In this document: piece after piece, positions 16,184 to 28,319 of the stretch | Layout: every line of letters starts with the position of its first letter | How positions within the stretch are numbered: position 1 is the first letter of the stretch | Translations under genes and position numbers: made by a program | NCBI RefSeq assembly: GCF_003086295.3 | Contig: NC_092038.1 | Location: forward strand, 128,863,518 to 128,927,517 | Source: Arachis hypogaea | Taxonomy: Eukaryota; Streptophyta; Magnoliopsida; Fabales; Fabaceae | Length of the DNA stretch: 64,000 bases | Direction: 5' to 3' | Notes under the pieces: model-generated | What the model saw: only the letters and a program-made list of their open reading frames with translations | Database searches by the model: none | Told to the model about the DNA's origin: nothing

Positions 16184-16790
16184 ATGTATGTGGGTGGTAT
16201 TTGGGTGTTTATCATGTGTATTCGAGTGTAACTGGTGATGTTTTGGGTATATATCATGCAAATTCGAGTGTAACTGGTGATGTTTTGGGTATATATCATG
16301 CAAATTCGAGTGTAACTGGTGCTGTTGTCCTATACTATGTGTAACAAGAAACAGAGTATTGTCCTTGTACTTCTGGTGTCATTTTATATATGTTTGGTTG
16401 ACTTGAATATCATTTTGAACTCATATAATGTCATGTAAATCGAAAAAATAATAGAGGTGTATGTGGCTGGTATTTGGGTGTATATCATGCGTATTCGAGT
16501 GTAACTAGTGATGTTTTGGGTATATGTCATGCAAATTCAAATGTAACTGGTGCTGTTGTCCTATATCATGTGTAACAAAAAACAGAGTATTGTCCTTGTA
16601 CTTCTGGTGTCGTTTTATGCATATTTGGTTGACTTGAATATCATTTTGAACTCATATAATATTATGTAAATCCAAAAAATAATAGAGGTGTATGTGGCTG
16701 GTATTTAGGTGTATATCATGTGTATTCGAGTGTAACTTGTGATGTTTTGGGTGTATATCATGCAAATTTGAGTGTACTGGTGATGTTTTT
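16184..16790. repeat. Tandem repeats upstream of the Ulp1-like gene
   Basis: Successive units contain TGTATGTGGCTGGTATTTGG, GTGTATTCGAGTGTAACT and a CAGAGTATTGTCCTTGTAC segment. Unit starts at about 16185, 16458 and 16688 give a period near 230 bp; the first unit is lengthened by an extra 43-bp duplication of the ATTCGAGTGTAACTGG part. The third copy is partial and leads into the first Ulp1 exon. Confidence 0.75.
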
Positions 16791-17545
16791 ATCTATTAAC
16801 AATATTTTTTATTCCTTACAATAAAAATGGCAAGTAAAAACCCAGTTGGAAAAAAATACAATGTAAGCACATATATCTTAGAACAACTCAATTTTTTCTT
16901 CTATAAATATAGCTTATTTAAATGATTCTCGTTTGGTTTGTTTACAGCAAACCAAGGACTTGAGATACTTCACAAGACTATTGAATGAAAAGTTCCAAAA
17001 CATGAGCGTAGAAAAGAAGGCCATCGTTCGAGAATTAGGATTTAATGGTTTGATGCACAACCCTCCGATGAATGTGACACATAAACTCTTGAAGGAGTTG
17101 GAATATTCCTTTAATTTGTCAAAAAACAAATTGGATACCCAATACGGTGCATTGACTATTAAACCCAAAAAAATAGGAGCTGTCCTTAGCCTAAATGCAT
17201 CAGGCAACTGATTACACAAAACATTTATACTTAAATTCTTTGTAATATATTCTTCTGATCTTGTATAATCAAAAAATAAATTGAGGTGTATATGGCTAGT
17301 ATTTGGATGTATTTCAAGTGATTCGAAGTGTAATTGGTGATCTTTTTTGTTGCTTCTATAGGGGACCTATTTCCCGAAAAAGTTAATTTTAAAGAGCTAT
17401 CTGAGGAGAACAAAGAACTTTATACAAGGTTCCAGGGGAAAATATTGAAGAATCTGACTGATGAGATGATGGATATTGGTGTTCACACTGATTAATATCA
17501 CTTAATGTTCAAGAGGATTTTCATCCTTTATATTCAAATGGCGTT

Positions 17546-19079
17546 TGATGAGCGGATATTTTATACATGGGGGTAATTTCATGTAGTTTTTAGTATGTTT
17601 TAGTTAGTTTTTAGTATATTTTTATTATTTTTTTGGCAAAATTCATATTTCTGGACTTTACTATGAGTTTGTATGTTTTTCTATGATTTCAGATATTTTC
17701 TGGCTGAAATTGAGAGAGCTGAGCAAAAATCTGATTCAGGCTGAAAAAGGACTGCTGATGCTGTTGGATTCTGACCTCCCTGCACTCGGAATGAATTTTT
17801 TGGAGCTACAAGAGCCCAATTGGCACGCTCTCAATTGGGTTGAAAAATAGACATCCAGGGCTTTCCAAAAATATATAGTATACCATACTTTGCTCGAAGA
17901 TAAACAACGTAAACTGGCGTTTAACGCTAGTTCCATGTTGTATTCTGGCGTTGAACGCTAGAAACAGGTTGCAAGTTGGAGTTAAACGCCAGAAATAGGT
18001 TACAACCTGACATTTAACCCTAGAAATAGCTCAGGCACGTGAGAAGCTCAAGTCTCAGTCCCAGCACACACCAAGTGGGCCCCAGAAGTGGATTTCTGCA
18101 CTATCTATCTTAGTTTACTCATTTTCTGTAAACCTAGGTTACTTGTTTAGTATTTAAACAACTTTTAGAGACTTATTTTATACCTCATGACATTTTAGAT
18201 CTGAACTTTGTATTCTCTGATGGCATGAGTCTCTAAACTCCATTGTTGGGGGTGAGGAGCTCTGCAGCGTCTCGATGAATTAATGCAATTATTTCTGTTT
18301 TCTATTCAAACACGCTTGTTTCTCTCTAAGATGTTCATTCATACTTAACCATGATGAAGGTGATGATCCGTGACACTCATCACCATTCTCAATCTATGAA
18401 CGCGTGCCTGACAACCACATCTGTTCTACCTTCGATTGAATGAATATCTCTTGGATTCCTTAATCAGAATCTTCGTGGTATAAGCTAGAATCCATTAGCA
18501 ACATTCTTGAGAATCCGGAAAGTCTAAACCTTGTCTGTGGTATTCCGAGTAGGATTCAGGGATTGAATGACTATGACAAGCTTCAAACTCGCGATTGTTG
18601 AGCATAGTGACAGACGCAAAAGAATCACTGGATTCTATTCCGACATGATCGAGAATTGACAGATAATTAGCCGTGCTGTGACAGAGCATTTGGACCATTT
18701 TCACTGAGAGGACAGATGGTAGCCATTGACAATGGCGATCCACCAACACACAGCTTGCCATAGAAGGAACCTTGCGTGCGTGAAGAAGATGACAGTAGGA
18801 AAGCAGAGATTCAGAAGATAAAGTATCTCCAAAACTCCAACACATTCTCCATTACTGCGTAACAATTACTAATTTCATGCTCTTTTATTTCTTACAATTG
18901 AAACTAAAGAACCCTGTTGGTATCTTGACTAAGAATAATAAGATAACCATAGCTTGCTTCAAGCCAACAATCTCCGTGGGATTGACCCTTACTCACGTAA
19001 GGTATTACTTGGACGACCCAGTGCACTTGCTGGTTAGTTGTGCGGAATTACATAGTGTGAGTGTGATTTTCGTGCACCA
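17546..19079 (+). repeat. 5' LTR of the gypsy element
   Basis: 1534-bp direct repeat partner of 23836-25375, beginning TGATGAGCGGATATTTTATA and ending TTTTCGTGCACCA. It contains degenerate 'TGGCGTTTAACGCCA' palindromes at about 17910-18030. A GTAAACCTAGGTTACT stretch and the TGAGTCTCTAAACTCCATTG region are conserved between both LTRs. Confidence 0.92.
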
Positions 19080-19085
19080 AGTTTT

Positions 19086-19103
19086 TGGCGCCGTTGCTGG
19101 GGA
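19086..19103 (+). other. Primer-binding site of the gypsy element
   Basis: TGGCGCCGTTGCTGGGGA lies 6 bp after the 5' LTR. It begins with the usual TGG and matches the PBS form of Athila-type plant elements, which is reported to pair with a tRNA-Asp 3' end; the tRNA assignment is from memory. Confidence 0.75.
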
Positions 19104-19527
19104 TTGTTTGAGTTTGAACAACTGACGGTGAATCTTGTTGCTTAGATTAGGAAAATTTTGTCTTTTTTGTTTAGTGTCACTAGAATTGCATCTTTTATTA
19201 TTCCTTTTTAAAAAAAAAATTTCTTCAAAAATATTATTTTTCTTTATTAATTGTTAGTTTTTCATTGAGTCTAGTTACATGTTTTAAGTTTGGTGTCCTT
19301 TGTGTTTTTGTCATCAAAAAATAGTTTTTATGTGTTCAATCCTTGAATTTGTTAAATGTGTCTATTTTCTTGGGAATAGTTGCCCCTTTGAGTTTTCCTT
19401 TTTAAAATCTTTTTCAAAAATAATTTTCTTTGATTAAATCTTGTGCCAAATTTTAAGTTTGGTGTTCTCTTGTTAATTTTTCTTTAGTTTTTGAAAATTT
19501 TATTTTGGTTTTCTAAAAATTTTAAGT
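19104..19527. other. Non-coding leader of the gypsy element
   Basis: No coding sequence. Three copies of the short motif TTAAGTTTGGTGT occur at about 19288, 19454 and 19520; the same motif lies just before the 3' LTR at 23821. Gag would be expected after this leader, but integrase follows directly. Confidence 0.6.
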
Positions 19528-20618
19528 TTGGTGTTCCTTGGATCACAATATGGAGGACATTTTGGAAGTGAGCGAACAGCCACAAGAGTCCTCCAATGTG
19601 GCTTTATTGGCCTACTCTCCATAAAGACTCCCGAGAGTTTGTACTTAATTGTGACAGTTGCCAAAGATCTGGTAATCTGCCTCACAGTTATGCCATGCCT
19701 CAACAAGGAATCTTGGAGATTGAGTTGTTTGATGTATGGGGTATGGACTTCATGGGGCCTTTCCCACCATCATACTCAAACACTTATATTCTGGTGGCAG
19801 TGGATTATGTATCCAAATGGGTGGAAGCTATTGCAACACCCACTAATGATACTAAGACAGTGCTGAAATTTCTCCAGAAACATATCTTCAGCAGATTTGG
19901 TGTCCCTAGAGTACTAATCAGTGATGGTGGCACTCATTTCTGCAATAAACAGCTTTACTCTGCTATGGTTCGATATAGAGTCAGCCACAGGGTGGCAACT
20001 CCATATCATCCATAGACAAATGGGCAAGCTGAAGTCTCTAATAGAGAACTTAAAAGAATCCTGGAACGGACTGTGATTAACCGTAGAAGAGATTGGGCAA
20101 GAAGCTTGGATGATGCTCTGTGGGCATACAGAACGAAATTCAAGACTCCTATAGGGACCTCTCCATACTTGCTTGTGTATGGAAAAGCCTGTCACTTGCC
20201 AGTGGAATTGGAACATAAGGCCTACTGGGCAACCAGATTCCTAAACCTTGATGCCAAGTTAGCTGGAGAAAAATGATTGCTCCAGTTAAATGAGCTAGAG
20301 GAATTCAGACTCAATGCTTTCGAAAATGCAAAAATTTACAAAGAGAAAGCAAAAAGATGGCATGATAAGAAACTGTCATCCAGAGTCTTTGAGCCAGGGC
20401 AGAAAGTTCTACTGTTTAATTCTAGGCTCAGATTATTCCACAGGAAATTGAAATCCCGGTGGAGAGGTCCATATGTGATTACAAGTGTGTCACCATATGG
20501 ATACGTAGAGCTTCAGGATAATGATTCTAACAAAAAGTTCATTGTTAATGGACAGAGAGTCAAACATTATCTTGAAAGCAATTTTGAGCAAGAATGCTCA
20601 AAACTGAGACTTGATTGA
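19528..20618 (+). pseudogene. Gypsy integrase remnant
   Basis: The zinc-binding N-terminal part is split by a frameshift near 19596; its landmarks are [11 protein letters not shown] in one frame and CDSCQRSGN in the next. The DDE core has the first Asp in DVWGMDFMG, the second in LISDGGTHF and the Glu in the [13 protein letters not shown] segment. A C-terminal region with WRGPYVI follows and ends at 20618. Two in-frame stops interrupt it, TAG at 20013-20015 and TGA at 20274-20276. There is no reverse transcriptase or protease upstream: the internal deletion joins the leader almost directly to integrase. Confidence 0.88.
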
Positions 20619-20828
20619 AGCTTAGTAATAGTCCAGCTAAAGACAATAAAGAAGCGCTTGCTGGGAGGCAACTTAGCCATTTTGTTAATTAATTAAATTT
20701 TACAGGTTCATACTAATTATCTTCAAGTTAAAATAGCAATTGCATGAGTTCACAAAGTTACAGAAGGATTAAGAGGATAAAACAGCAAAAAGAAGCTCAC
20801 TAGTGCAAACAAGCCAGTAAGAGCTGCT

Positions 20829-21100
20829 TTGGGCATTAAACGCCCAAAAGAAGCATCTACTGGGCATTTAACGCCAGTAGAAATAGCCATCTGGGCGTTA
20901 AACGCCAGAAAGAAGCAACTTCTGGGCGTTTAATGCCAGATTGACAGCATCCTGGGCGTTCAGAAAAATGCCCAGTGATAAAGGATTTTCTGGCGTTTAA
21001 CGCCAGCCAGATGCTACAGCTGGGCGTTAAACGCCCAGGAGAAGCTACAAATGGGTGTTAAACGCCCAAAACATGCAGCGTTTGGGCATTTAACGCCAGG
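20829..21100. repeat. Array of palindromic CTGGGCGTTTAACGCCAG modules
   Basis: About nine variants of an 18-bp palindrome (core GGCGTTTAACGCC or GGCGTTAAACGCC) occur at roughly 30-bp spacing, near 20830, 20861, 20892, 20922, 20954, 20990, 21021, 21052 and 21082. Each is separated by purine-rich filler such as AGAAGCA. Related palindromes also occur in both LTRs. One unit, at 20954, is split by an insert but keeps its arms. Confidence 0.85.
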
Positions 21101-21771
21101 ATTGTGGGGAGGAGGTAAATTCGTTTTCACTTCAAATTTTTTCCATTTTTCATGTTTCAATTCATGATTTCTTGCATAAACATATTACAAACTCTCATCT
21201 TTCAACTTCAATTCCAAAAATTTTTAATCCTAAACATGTTTCTTAATTTTTCTTCAAAGATCTTTTCAAACCTTTTTCAAAACTCAATTATCTTTTTTAA
21301 TTCTTTTCAAATCTTTTTAAATTCTTTTCAAATCTTTTTAAACTCATCATATATTCTTTTCAAAATTCAGATTTATCTTTTTCAAATATCTTTCATAACT
21401 TTTCAAATTTTAAATTATATCTTTTCCTATCATACTTATCTTTTACAAATCATATCTTCTATCTTATCTTTTTCAAAATTTTCGAAAACCCACCCCTTCC
21501 CTTTAAATCCACATTCGGCCTCCTTCCTCTCCTCCACCATTCGAAATTGGCTATCCTTCTATCCCTCTTCTTTCCTTTCTTTTGCTTGAGGACAAGCAAA
21601 CCTCTAATTTTAGTGTGTTTATCCGTGATCACTAAACCAATACTCACTAATATCATGGCTCCTAAGGGAAAATAAACCACTCCAAGAGGCAAGAAAGAGA
21701 ATATTCCAAAACCACTTTAGAATCAAGGGAAGTTCTTAACCAAAGAACATTCAGACCATTACTACAAAATA
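21101..21771. other. Pyrimidine-rich non-coding spacer in the gypsy element
   Basis: Repeated TTTTCAAATCTTTTTAAA-type sequence. The long open frame here (21152-21589) is low-complexity Phe/Ile/Ser and is not taken as a gene. Confidence 0.55.
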
Positions 21772-22715
21772 ATGGATCTAAGGTCAGTGATCCCGGAAGT
21801 TAAATTCGATCTGAAAGAAGACGAATATCCGGAGATCCAAGAGCAAATTCAAAACAGGAGCTGGGAAATCCTAGCTAATCCTGAAACAAAGGTGGGAAGA
21901 AACATGGTTCAGGAATTCTACTCTAATCTGTGGCAAACAGACAGGCAGAGAATAGTTGGAACCGCCTTCTATGATTATCGGCCTTAGTCAGAGGGAAGAT
22001 TGTTCACCTTCACCCTGACAAAATCAGGGAGATCTTTAAGCTTCCTCAGCTGAAAGATGACCCAAACTCCTTTAATAGGAGAATGATGAGAACAAATAAG
22101 GACTTGGACGAAATTCTAGAGGACATATGCCTCCTTGGAACCAAGTGGATAACCAGCACCAATGGTGTCCCAAATCAACTCAAGAGAGAAGATCTCAAAC
22201 CAGTCGCCAGAGGCTGGCTGGACTTCATTGGGCGTTTTATACTGCCCACTAGCAACCGCTCTGAAGTCACCATCAAAAGAGCAGTAATGATCCATTGTAT
22301 TATGTTGGGAAAAGAAGTGGAAGTTCATCAGCTGATTTCTTGTGAACTTTACACAATTATAAACAAGAACTCCAAAGATGCCAAATTGACTTATCCAAGC
22401 TTAATCTCTATGCTATGTAAAGATGCTGGGGTGAAGATGGGAGTAACTGAGTATATCTCAGTTGAGCGACCAATCACCAAAAAGTCAATGGAAGGACAAC
22501 AAGTGCAGGACGACCCCATCAAGAGGAAAGCACAGGAGTTCCTCCCGGAAATCCCTCAAATTGAATACTGGGAGCACCTTAAAGCATCTGTCACCAAATT
22601 GCAAGAAGCTATGGAGCAACTAAAGGAAGAACAGCAAAATCAAAATAGCATGCTTTGCAAACTGCTTAAGGAACAAGAAGAGCAAGGGCGTGAACTGAGG
22701 GAACTGAAGCGTTAG
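21772..22715 (+). pseudogene. Gypsy downstream ORF ('putative plant transposon protein' type)
   Basis: This frame lies after integrase, the place where Athila/Tat elements carry an extra or env-like ORF. The first part (21772-21987) and the main part (from about 21988 to 22715) are in different frames, so one frameshift separates them. The main part contains LEDICLLGTKWI and GRFILPTSNRSEVT, landmarks of a domain common in plant retroelement ORFs. It ends with a Gln/Glu/Lys-rich coiled coil over about 50 residues. No membrane segment is visible. Its role in the element is unknown. Confidence 0.65.
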
Positions 22716-23835
22716 AAGTTGTCTCTTGAAGGGCCAAGCACCTCACAGATTAAAGGAGCACCCACCTCCCAAAATAAAGGTTGTTGAGTCCTAATCTTTG
22801 CCTTAACTCTGTGATAATTGTTCTTATTAGGAATTTACCTTAGAAGTTATATATTAGTAGTAGCAATTAGTATATCTATTTTGATTTTATCTCCAATTAA
22901 GCTATAATTATTTTTCTCATCATCATCAAACATAAATAAAATAATATATTTTTAGAATAAAGAGGCAATATTTTTTTCGAGTTTTTAATAAGGAAAATTC
23001 TAATTATTTAGATGTGGTGGCAATACTTGTTGTCTTCTGAATGAATGCTTGAACAGTGCATAATTTTGATATTGAATTTTATGAATGTTAAAATTGTTGG
23101 CTCTTGAAAGAATGATGAACAAGAGAAATATTATTGTTGATATGAAAAATCATGAAATTGATTCTTGAAGCAAGAAAAAGCAGTGAAAAAAAAAAGAGAA
23201 GGAGCAGTAGAAAAAGCCAATAGCCCTTTAAACCAAAAGGCAAGGGTGAAAAGAATCCAAGGCTTTGAGCATCAATGGATAGGAGGGCTCAAGGAAATAA
23301 ATCCAGGCCTAAGCGGCTAAATCAAGCTGTCCCTAACCATGTGCTTGTGGCATATAGGTCCAAGTGAAAAGCTTGAGACTGAGTGGTTAAAGTCGTGATC
23401 CAAGGCAAAAGAGTGTGCTTAAGAACTCTGGACACCTCTAATTGGGGACTTTAGCAAAGCTAAGTCACAATCTGAAAAGGTTCACCCAGTTATGTGTCTG
23501 TGGCATTTATGTATCCGGTGGTAATATTGGAAAACAACGTGCTTAGGGCCACGGCCAAGACTCATAAAGTAGCTGTGTTCAAGAATCAACATACTAAACT
23601 AGGAGAATTAATAATACTATCTGAATTCTGAGTTCCTATGGATGCCAATCATTCTGAATTTCAAAGGATAAAGTGAGATGCCAAAATTGTTCGGAAGCAA
23701 AAAGCTACTAGTCCCGCTCATCTAATTAGACTCTGAGCTTCACTTAAAATTCTGAGATATTATTGCTTCTTGATTTCTTTTTATCCTATTTTATTTAGTT
23801 GCTTGGGGACAAGCAACAGTTTAAGTTTGGTGTTG
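22716..23835. other. 3' non-coding region of the gypsy element
   Basis: No ORF is seen. It ends in GGGGACAAGCAACAGTTTAA and TTTGGTGTTG immediately before the 3' LTR, which would include the polypurine-like priming region. Confidence 0.5.
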
Positions 23836-25375
23836 TGATGAGCAGATATTTTATACGCTTTTTGGGGGTAATTTCATATAGATTTTAGTATGTTTTAGTT
23901 AGTTTTTAGTATATTTTTATTAGTTTTTAGGCAAAATTCATATTTTTGGACTTTACTATGAGTTTGTGTGTTTTTCTGTGATTTCAGTTATTTTCTAGCT
24001 GAAATTGAGGGAGCTGAGCAAAAATCTAATTCAGGCTGAAAAAGGACTGCTGATGCTGTTGGATTCTGACCTTCCTGAACTCGGAATAGATTTTTTGGAG
24101 CTACAAAAGTCCAATTGGCGCGCTCTTAATTGGGTTGGAAAGTAGACATCCAGGGCTTTCCAGTAATATATAATAGTCCATACTTTAAGCGAAGATAAAT
24201 GACATAAACTGGCGTTTAACACCAGTTCCATGTTGCATTCTGGCGTTGAACGCCAGAAACAGGTTGCAAGTTGGAGTGAAACGCCAGAAACAGGTTACAA
24301 CCTGACGTTTAACTCCAGAAACAGCCCAGGCATGTGAGAAGCTTAAGTCTCAGCCCCAGCACACACCAAGTGGGCCCCAGAAGTGAATTTCTGCACTACC
24401 TATCTTAGTTTACTTATTTTCTGTAAACCTAGGTTACTAGTTTAGTATTTAAACAACTTTTAGAGAATTATTTTGTATCTCATGACATTTTAGATCTGAA
24501 CTTTGTACTTTTTGACGGCATGAGTCTCTAAACTCCATTGTTGGGGGTGAGGAGCTCTGCATCATCTCGATGAATTAATGCAATTATTTTTGTTTTCTAT
24601 TCAAACACGCTTGTTTCTCTTTAAGATGTTCATTCGTACTTAACCATGATGAAGGTGATGATCCATGACACTCATCACCATTCCCAATCTATGAACGCGT
24701 GCCTGACAACCACCTCCGTTCTACCTTCAATTGAATGAATATCTCTTGGATTCCTTAATCAGAATTTTTGTGGTATAAGCTAGAATCCATTGGCAGCATC
24801 CTTGAGAATCCGGAAAGTCTAAACCTTGTCTGTGGTATTCCGAGTAGGATTTAGGGATTGGATGACTGTGATGAGCTTCAAACTCGTGAGTGTTGTGCGT
24901 GGTGACAGATGCAAAAGGATCAATGGATCCTATTCCGACATGATTGAGAACCGACAGATGATTAGCCGTGCGGTGATAGCGCATTTGGACCATTTTCACT
25001 GAGAGAACGGATGGTAGCCATTGACAACGGTGATCCACCAACACACAGCTTGCCATAGGAGGAACCTTGCGTGCGTGAAGAAGAAGACATGGAGAAAGCA
25101 GAGATTTAGAAGACAAAACATCTCCAAAACTCAAACACATTCTCCATTACTGCGTAACAATTACTCATTTCATGCTCTTTTACTTTTTACAATTGAAGCT
25201 AAAGAACCCTATTGGTATCCTAACTAAGAATAATAAGATAACCATAGCTTGCTTCAAACCAACAATCTCCGTGGGATTCGACCCTTACTCACGTAAGGTA
25301 TTACTTGGACGACCCAGTGCACTTGCTGGTTAGTTGTGCGGAATTACATAGCGTGAGTGTAATTTTCGTGCACCA
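23836..25375 (+). repeat. 3' LTR of the gypsy element
   Basis: 1540-bp direct repeat of 17546-19079, beginning TGATGAGCAGATATTTTATA and ending TTTTCGTGCACCA. It has scattered substitutions and small indels against the 5' LTR and carries better-preserved 'TGGCGTTGAACGCCAGAA' palindromes at about 24208-24320. Confidence 0.92.
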
Positions 25376-27973
25376 GAGTTCCGCTTCAAGTATGTCTGCC
25401 TCCGTCGGAGACGAGAGCACCAAGCCCTATGGAGAGTGAACCAACCCCTTTAAACTCCCCGAGTAAAAAAATTAGAGAAGAAACAATTAAAGGGTAAGGA
25501 ATAATATTTGGTTACATGTCTTTTATATATAGGTGTATTTGGTTCTTATTTAGGTATATCTCTGGTGAATTAAGGTGGATTTAGTTTTTTTCTTATTTAA
25601 AACCTTTTCTTTAACTATGCAGCACTCCACAACCCCATCAACCTGCTGATGGCACACCCACAGAGCCAGCAGCTCCTTCTAAAATGTAAGTTCTACAAAA
25701 TATAACTCTCTTTCAATATCATTCGTCTATTCTTATTCTTATAATATTTTATATGTTAACATGCAGTCAACCAGTCCCTCAAGCCACTGCTGCATTGATA
25801 ATGATAGTCAAGGCAATATCCTTTGTATTAAAAGAATTTCCTGTACCATCATTCAACTTTGGCTTTACTGATTCGAGTTAGGAAGAAACACTGATTCAGG
25901 AGGGGCGATCGGCGTCTGAAAAGGGAAAGAGTCAAGAGAGCCTGATTATGGTTGAAGATTTAGAGGAACTGGTGGAGCAAGTTGCAAACACAAGAGTTGC
26001 AGTGGCCTTGAATTTTGTAGAGGATAGAAGTCTCCCGCTCCAAAAGTTTGAAAAGTTTGAAACTCCTGCGAGGAGGAGAGAGGTGTCTGGCGACCTCAAA
26101 GAAAAGTGTTTCCTTTGGGCCACTAATATAAAAACCTATGCAGATGGAAGCACTAATGAATGGGAGTCAATGTACATCCTCAATGCTCAATAACCGATGG
26201 AGATCTAAAAAATCCACTTTGCGTTTTAAAAGCTAGTACATATATTAAAGTTGAGGTAATATTAGAATAAGACTAATGATTTTATTATGAGTTATGACTG
26301 CAATGTTGATGTAATTAATTTGGTTTTTAATTTTTTAGATTGTGACTACAATGTGTCTAATTCTCAACAAAACAAGAATAAAAAGATTTGAAGAACAAGT
26401 TTACTGCCTGCCCTTGATATTGTGGTAAGGTGTATTAAGCTCAAATTTCGGCGTATTTATGTAATATATTATGTGTAGTAACTATTTCTTTCGGTGTTAT
26501 ACAAATTCTGCAGAATATGGCTTTGGGGAATCATGGCGGTGGCGAGTTCTTACATTTAAAAACAAAAAGGCCCTTCGACATTCAGGACTACTCAATATTC
26601 ATCCCTTATTTAGACATGCAAAAATTGGCATCCCATCCGTATGTAAGTTTTCGTTTCTAAAACTTCTTATCTCACTTCTTTCATTAGGTGCCAATTAAAC
26701 TAAAACATTGTTCCGTCTGGCCAAACTTCAGATATTTGCCCGGTTTACTATGGAGAACATTGGTGGATATGGATGACAGATGTTAAAAAGAGGAAATTTC
26801 GTATCATTGACCTGCATCACAAGACTTGTCATTTGAAAGAAAGAATGAAACTTAATAGATTTGTTGTAAGCTGATTTTGTTTTCTCTATAAATTCCTTGG
26901 TTTCTATCTGTTGTTAGCAATATAAGAATTGGGTGTAGTGTTATTTAAAATAAGGTGTATTATTTGATCATTTGGTGTAATCAGGTTTTTAAATGTAGTC
27001 TTTCTTATATTTTACTTTTTTTTTGTTTTTAGGACTATGTAATTTTTAGAATGAGGGTATTTGTCGGGGACAACCTCTAGTTAAAAAGAATGATCAAATT
27101 GAACCACCATATGTTGACATTGTGGAGCAGAAAATGAGGTATAAATCTTTTTCTTTGAGAAATTTTGTCTTTTCTCTTAGTGTCATATTTTATTTTGCTA
27201 GTTTATTTTTGTTTTTAGCTTCGATTGTGAGGTTTATGTAATAAAATGGCTCGAGATACTTGAACCGAAAAACATTAAAAAGGACAAATATGACTAGAAG
27301 AATTGGACACAGTTAATTAATTATGTTTAAAAATATATAACTCTCTATTACTTTGATAAATTGATGGAGTTTAGTAAAAAGAAATTTCTTTAAATTGTAG
27401 GCGGAGGTGGACCATTTCAGAGTTGAATATGTTTCGCGGATTTTGTTTCATGAGATGAATCAAGATAGAGATAGAGCCATTCAAAAAAGTGAAGCAATCA
27501 GATTGTCCAAGCCGTCTGTAACATTGTTGAGTCCTTATTGTTAGTTAGGTTCAGATGATATTGACAGTGATTGAATGTTGCATAGTTTGTGATTAATTTA
27601 AACACATACTTTTTGTATAGATTGTGAATATTTAATCCAATCTTATTATAAATTTTGTTTGCATTAGTAAACTTTTATGGAGCTGTCTGTGTTGTATTCA
27701 AAAGGTGTTAATTACAGGTTCTAAAAAATCAAGGAAAACAAAGATCAAATATACTAATACGCCGAATTTTTTTTATAATACAGCCAAAAAAACATGGAAT
27801 ACACCCGTATTGAGTGCTTATATATTTCTCTTTAAAATCTAAGCACGAGTTATGGCAATTTAGAAATTTAAATTCATACCCTTCTTAGGTATTGAATTGT
27901 ATATGTATTTTAAATGTAAAACAAATAAATCCCTTCAAGACATTAATTTCTAACACAAACAGCAGCATCTCAA

Positions 27974-28049
27974 ATACATACATACATACATACATACATA
28001 CATACATACATACATACATACATACATACATACATACATACATACATAC

Positions 28050-28095
<46 letters not shown>
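27974..28095. repeat. Compound microsatellite (TACA)n-(AT)n
   Basis: About 20 tetranucleotide TACA units are followed directly by about 20 AT units. It lies between the ends of the Ulp1-like and FAR1-like pseudogenes. Confidence 0.95.
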
Positions 28096-28098
<3 letters not shown>

Positions 28099-28319
28099 AG
28101 AATGTCAAAATAAGAGCATGCATAATACACTAAAAAATATTCATCGCTACACCCAAATAGTGTCAATTTACACCCTAAAACCTGTATTGTGCTACTGAAT
28201 CTCTGAACTGATAATTCATAACATGTCCATGATATTGGTTGGAATTTGATTGCACCATTAATCCGCCATAAAAAAAGGTTGATACGCGCTTCAAATGTTC
28301 GTGATATGAAGAGTTCAAG

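Larger units (their letters stand above)
17546..25375 (+). mobile_element. Ty3/gypsy LTR retrotransposon, internally deleted
   Basis: Complete outer structure. The two LTRs begin TGATGAG and end in CACCA; the flanking 5-bp target duplication is GCGTT (17541-17545) versus GAGTT (25376-25380), one mismatch. A primer-binding site TGGCGCCGTTGCTGGGGA lies at 19086-19103. The interior is only 4.76 kb and holds an integrase remnant, a palindromic array and a second ORF. Gag, protease, reverse transcriptase and RNase H are not seen, so the copy is non-autonomous by deletion. The two LTRs differ at roughly one base in ten in the stretch compared, suggesting an old insertion. The PBS type and downstream ORF suggest the Athila/Tat branch; Arachis families such as FIDEL are candidates but were not searched. 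Confidence 0.9.
16827..27574 (+). pseudogene. Ulp1-type (C48) cysteine peptidase gene, split by a retrotransposon
   Basis: The N-terminal exon starts at the ATG at 16827. The long exon at 16950-17208 encodes a conserved plant region often found in front of Ulp1 domains in MULEs, with RELGFNGLMH and IGAVLSLNASG as landmarks, and continues at about 17360-17540. A gypsy element then interrupts it at 17546-25375. After the insertion come exons at about 25380-27574. Near 26730-26870 the peptidase signature appears (HWWIWMTDVKKRKF followed by DLHHKT), matching the catalytic His and Asp region of C48 peptidases. The tail ends DDIDSD at the TGA at 27572-27574, preceded by an in-frame TAG. Sequence is also missing around the insertion compared with the family. 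SUMO-protease activity is not expected from this copy. Confidence 0.65.

Noticed and set aside
16184..16790. Regularly repeated units resembling an array
   Set aside because: The period is about 230 bp with diverged copies in a plant transposon; not a CRISPR array.
21152..21589. 145-codon frame in the gypsy element
   Set aside because: Low-complexity Phe/Leu/Ser/Ile from TTTTCAAAT repeats; no domain and no conservation signal.
27885..28166. Open frame rich in Tyr, Val, Cys and Met
   Set aside because: It is the translation of the (TACA)n-(AT)n microsatellite, not a gene.
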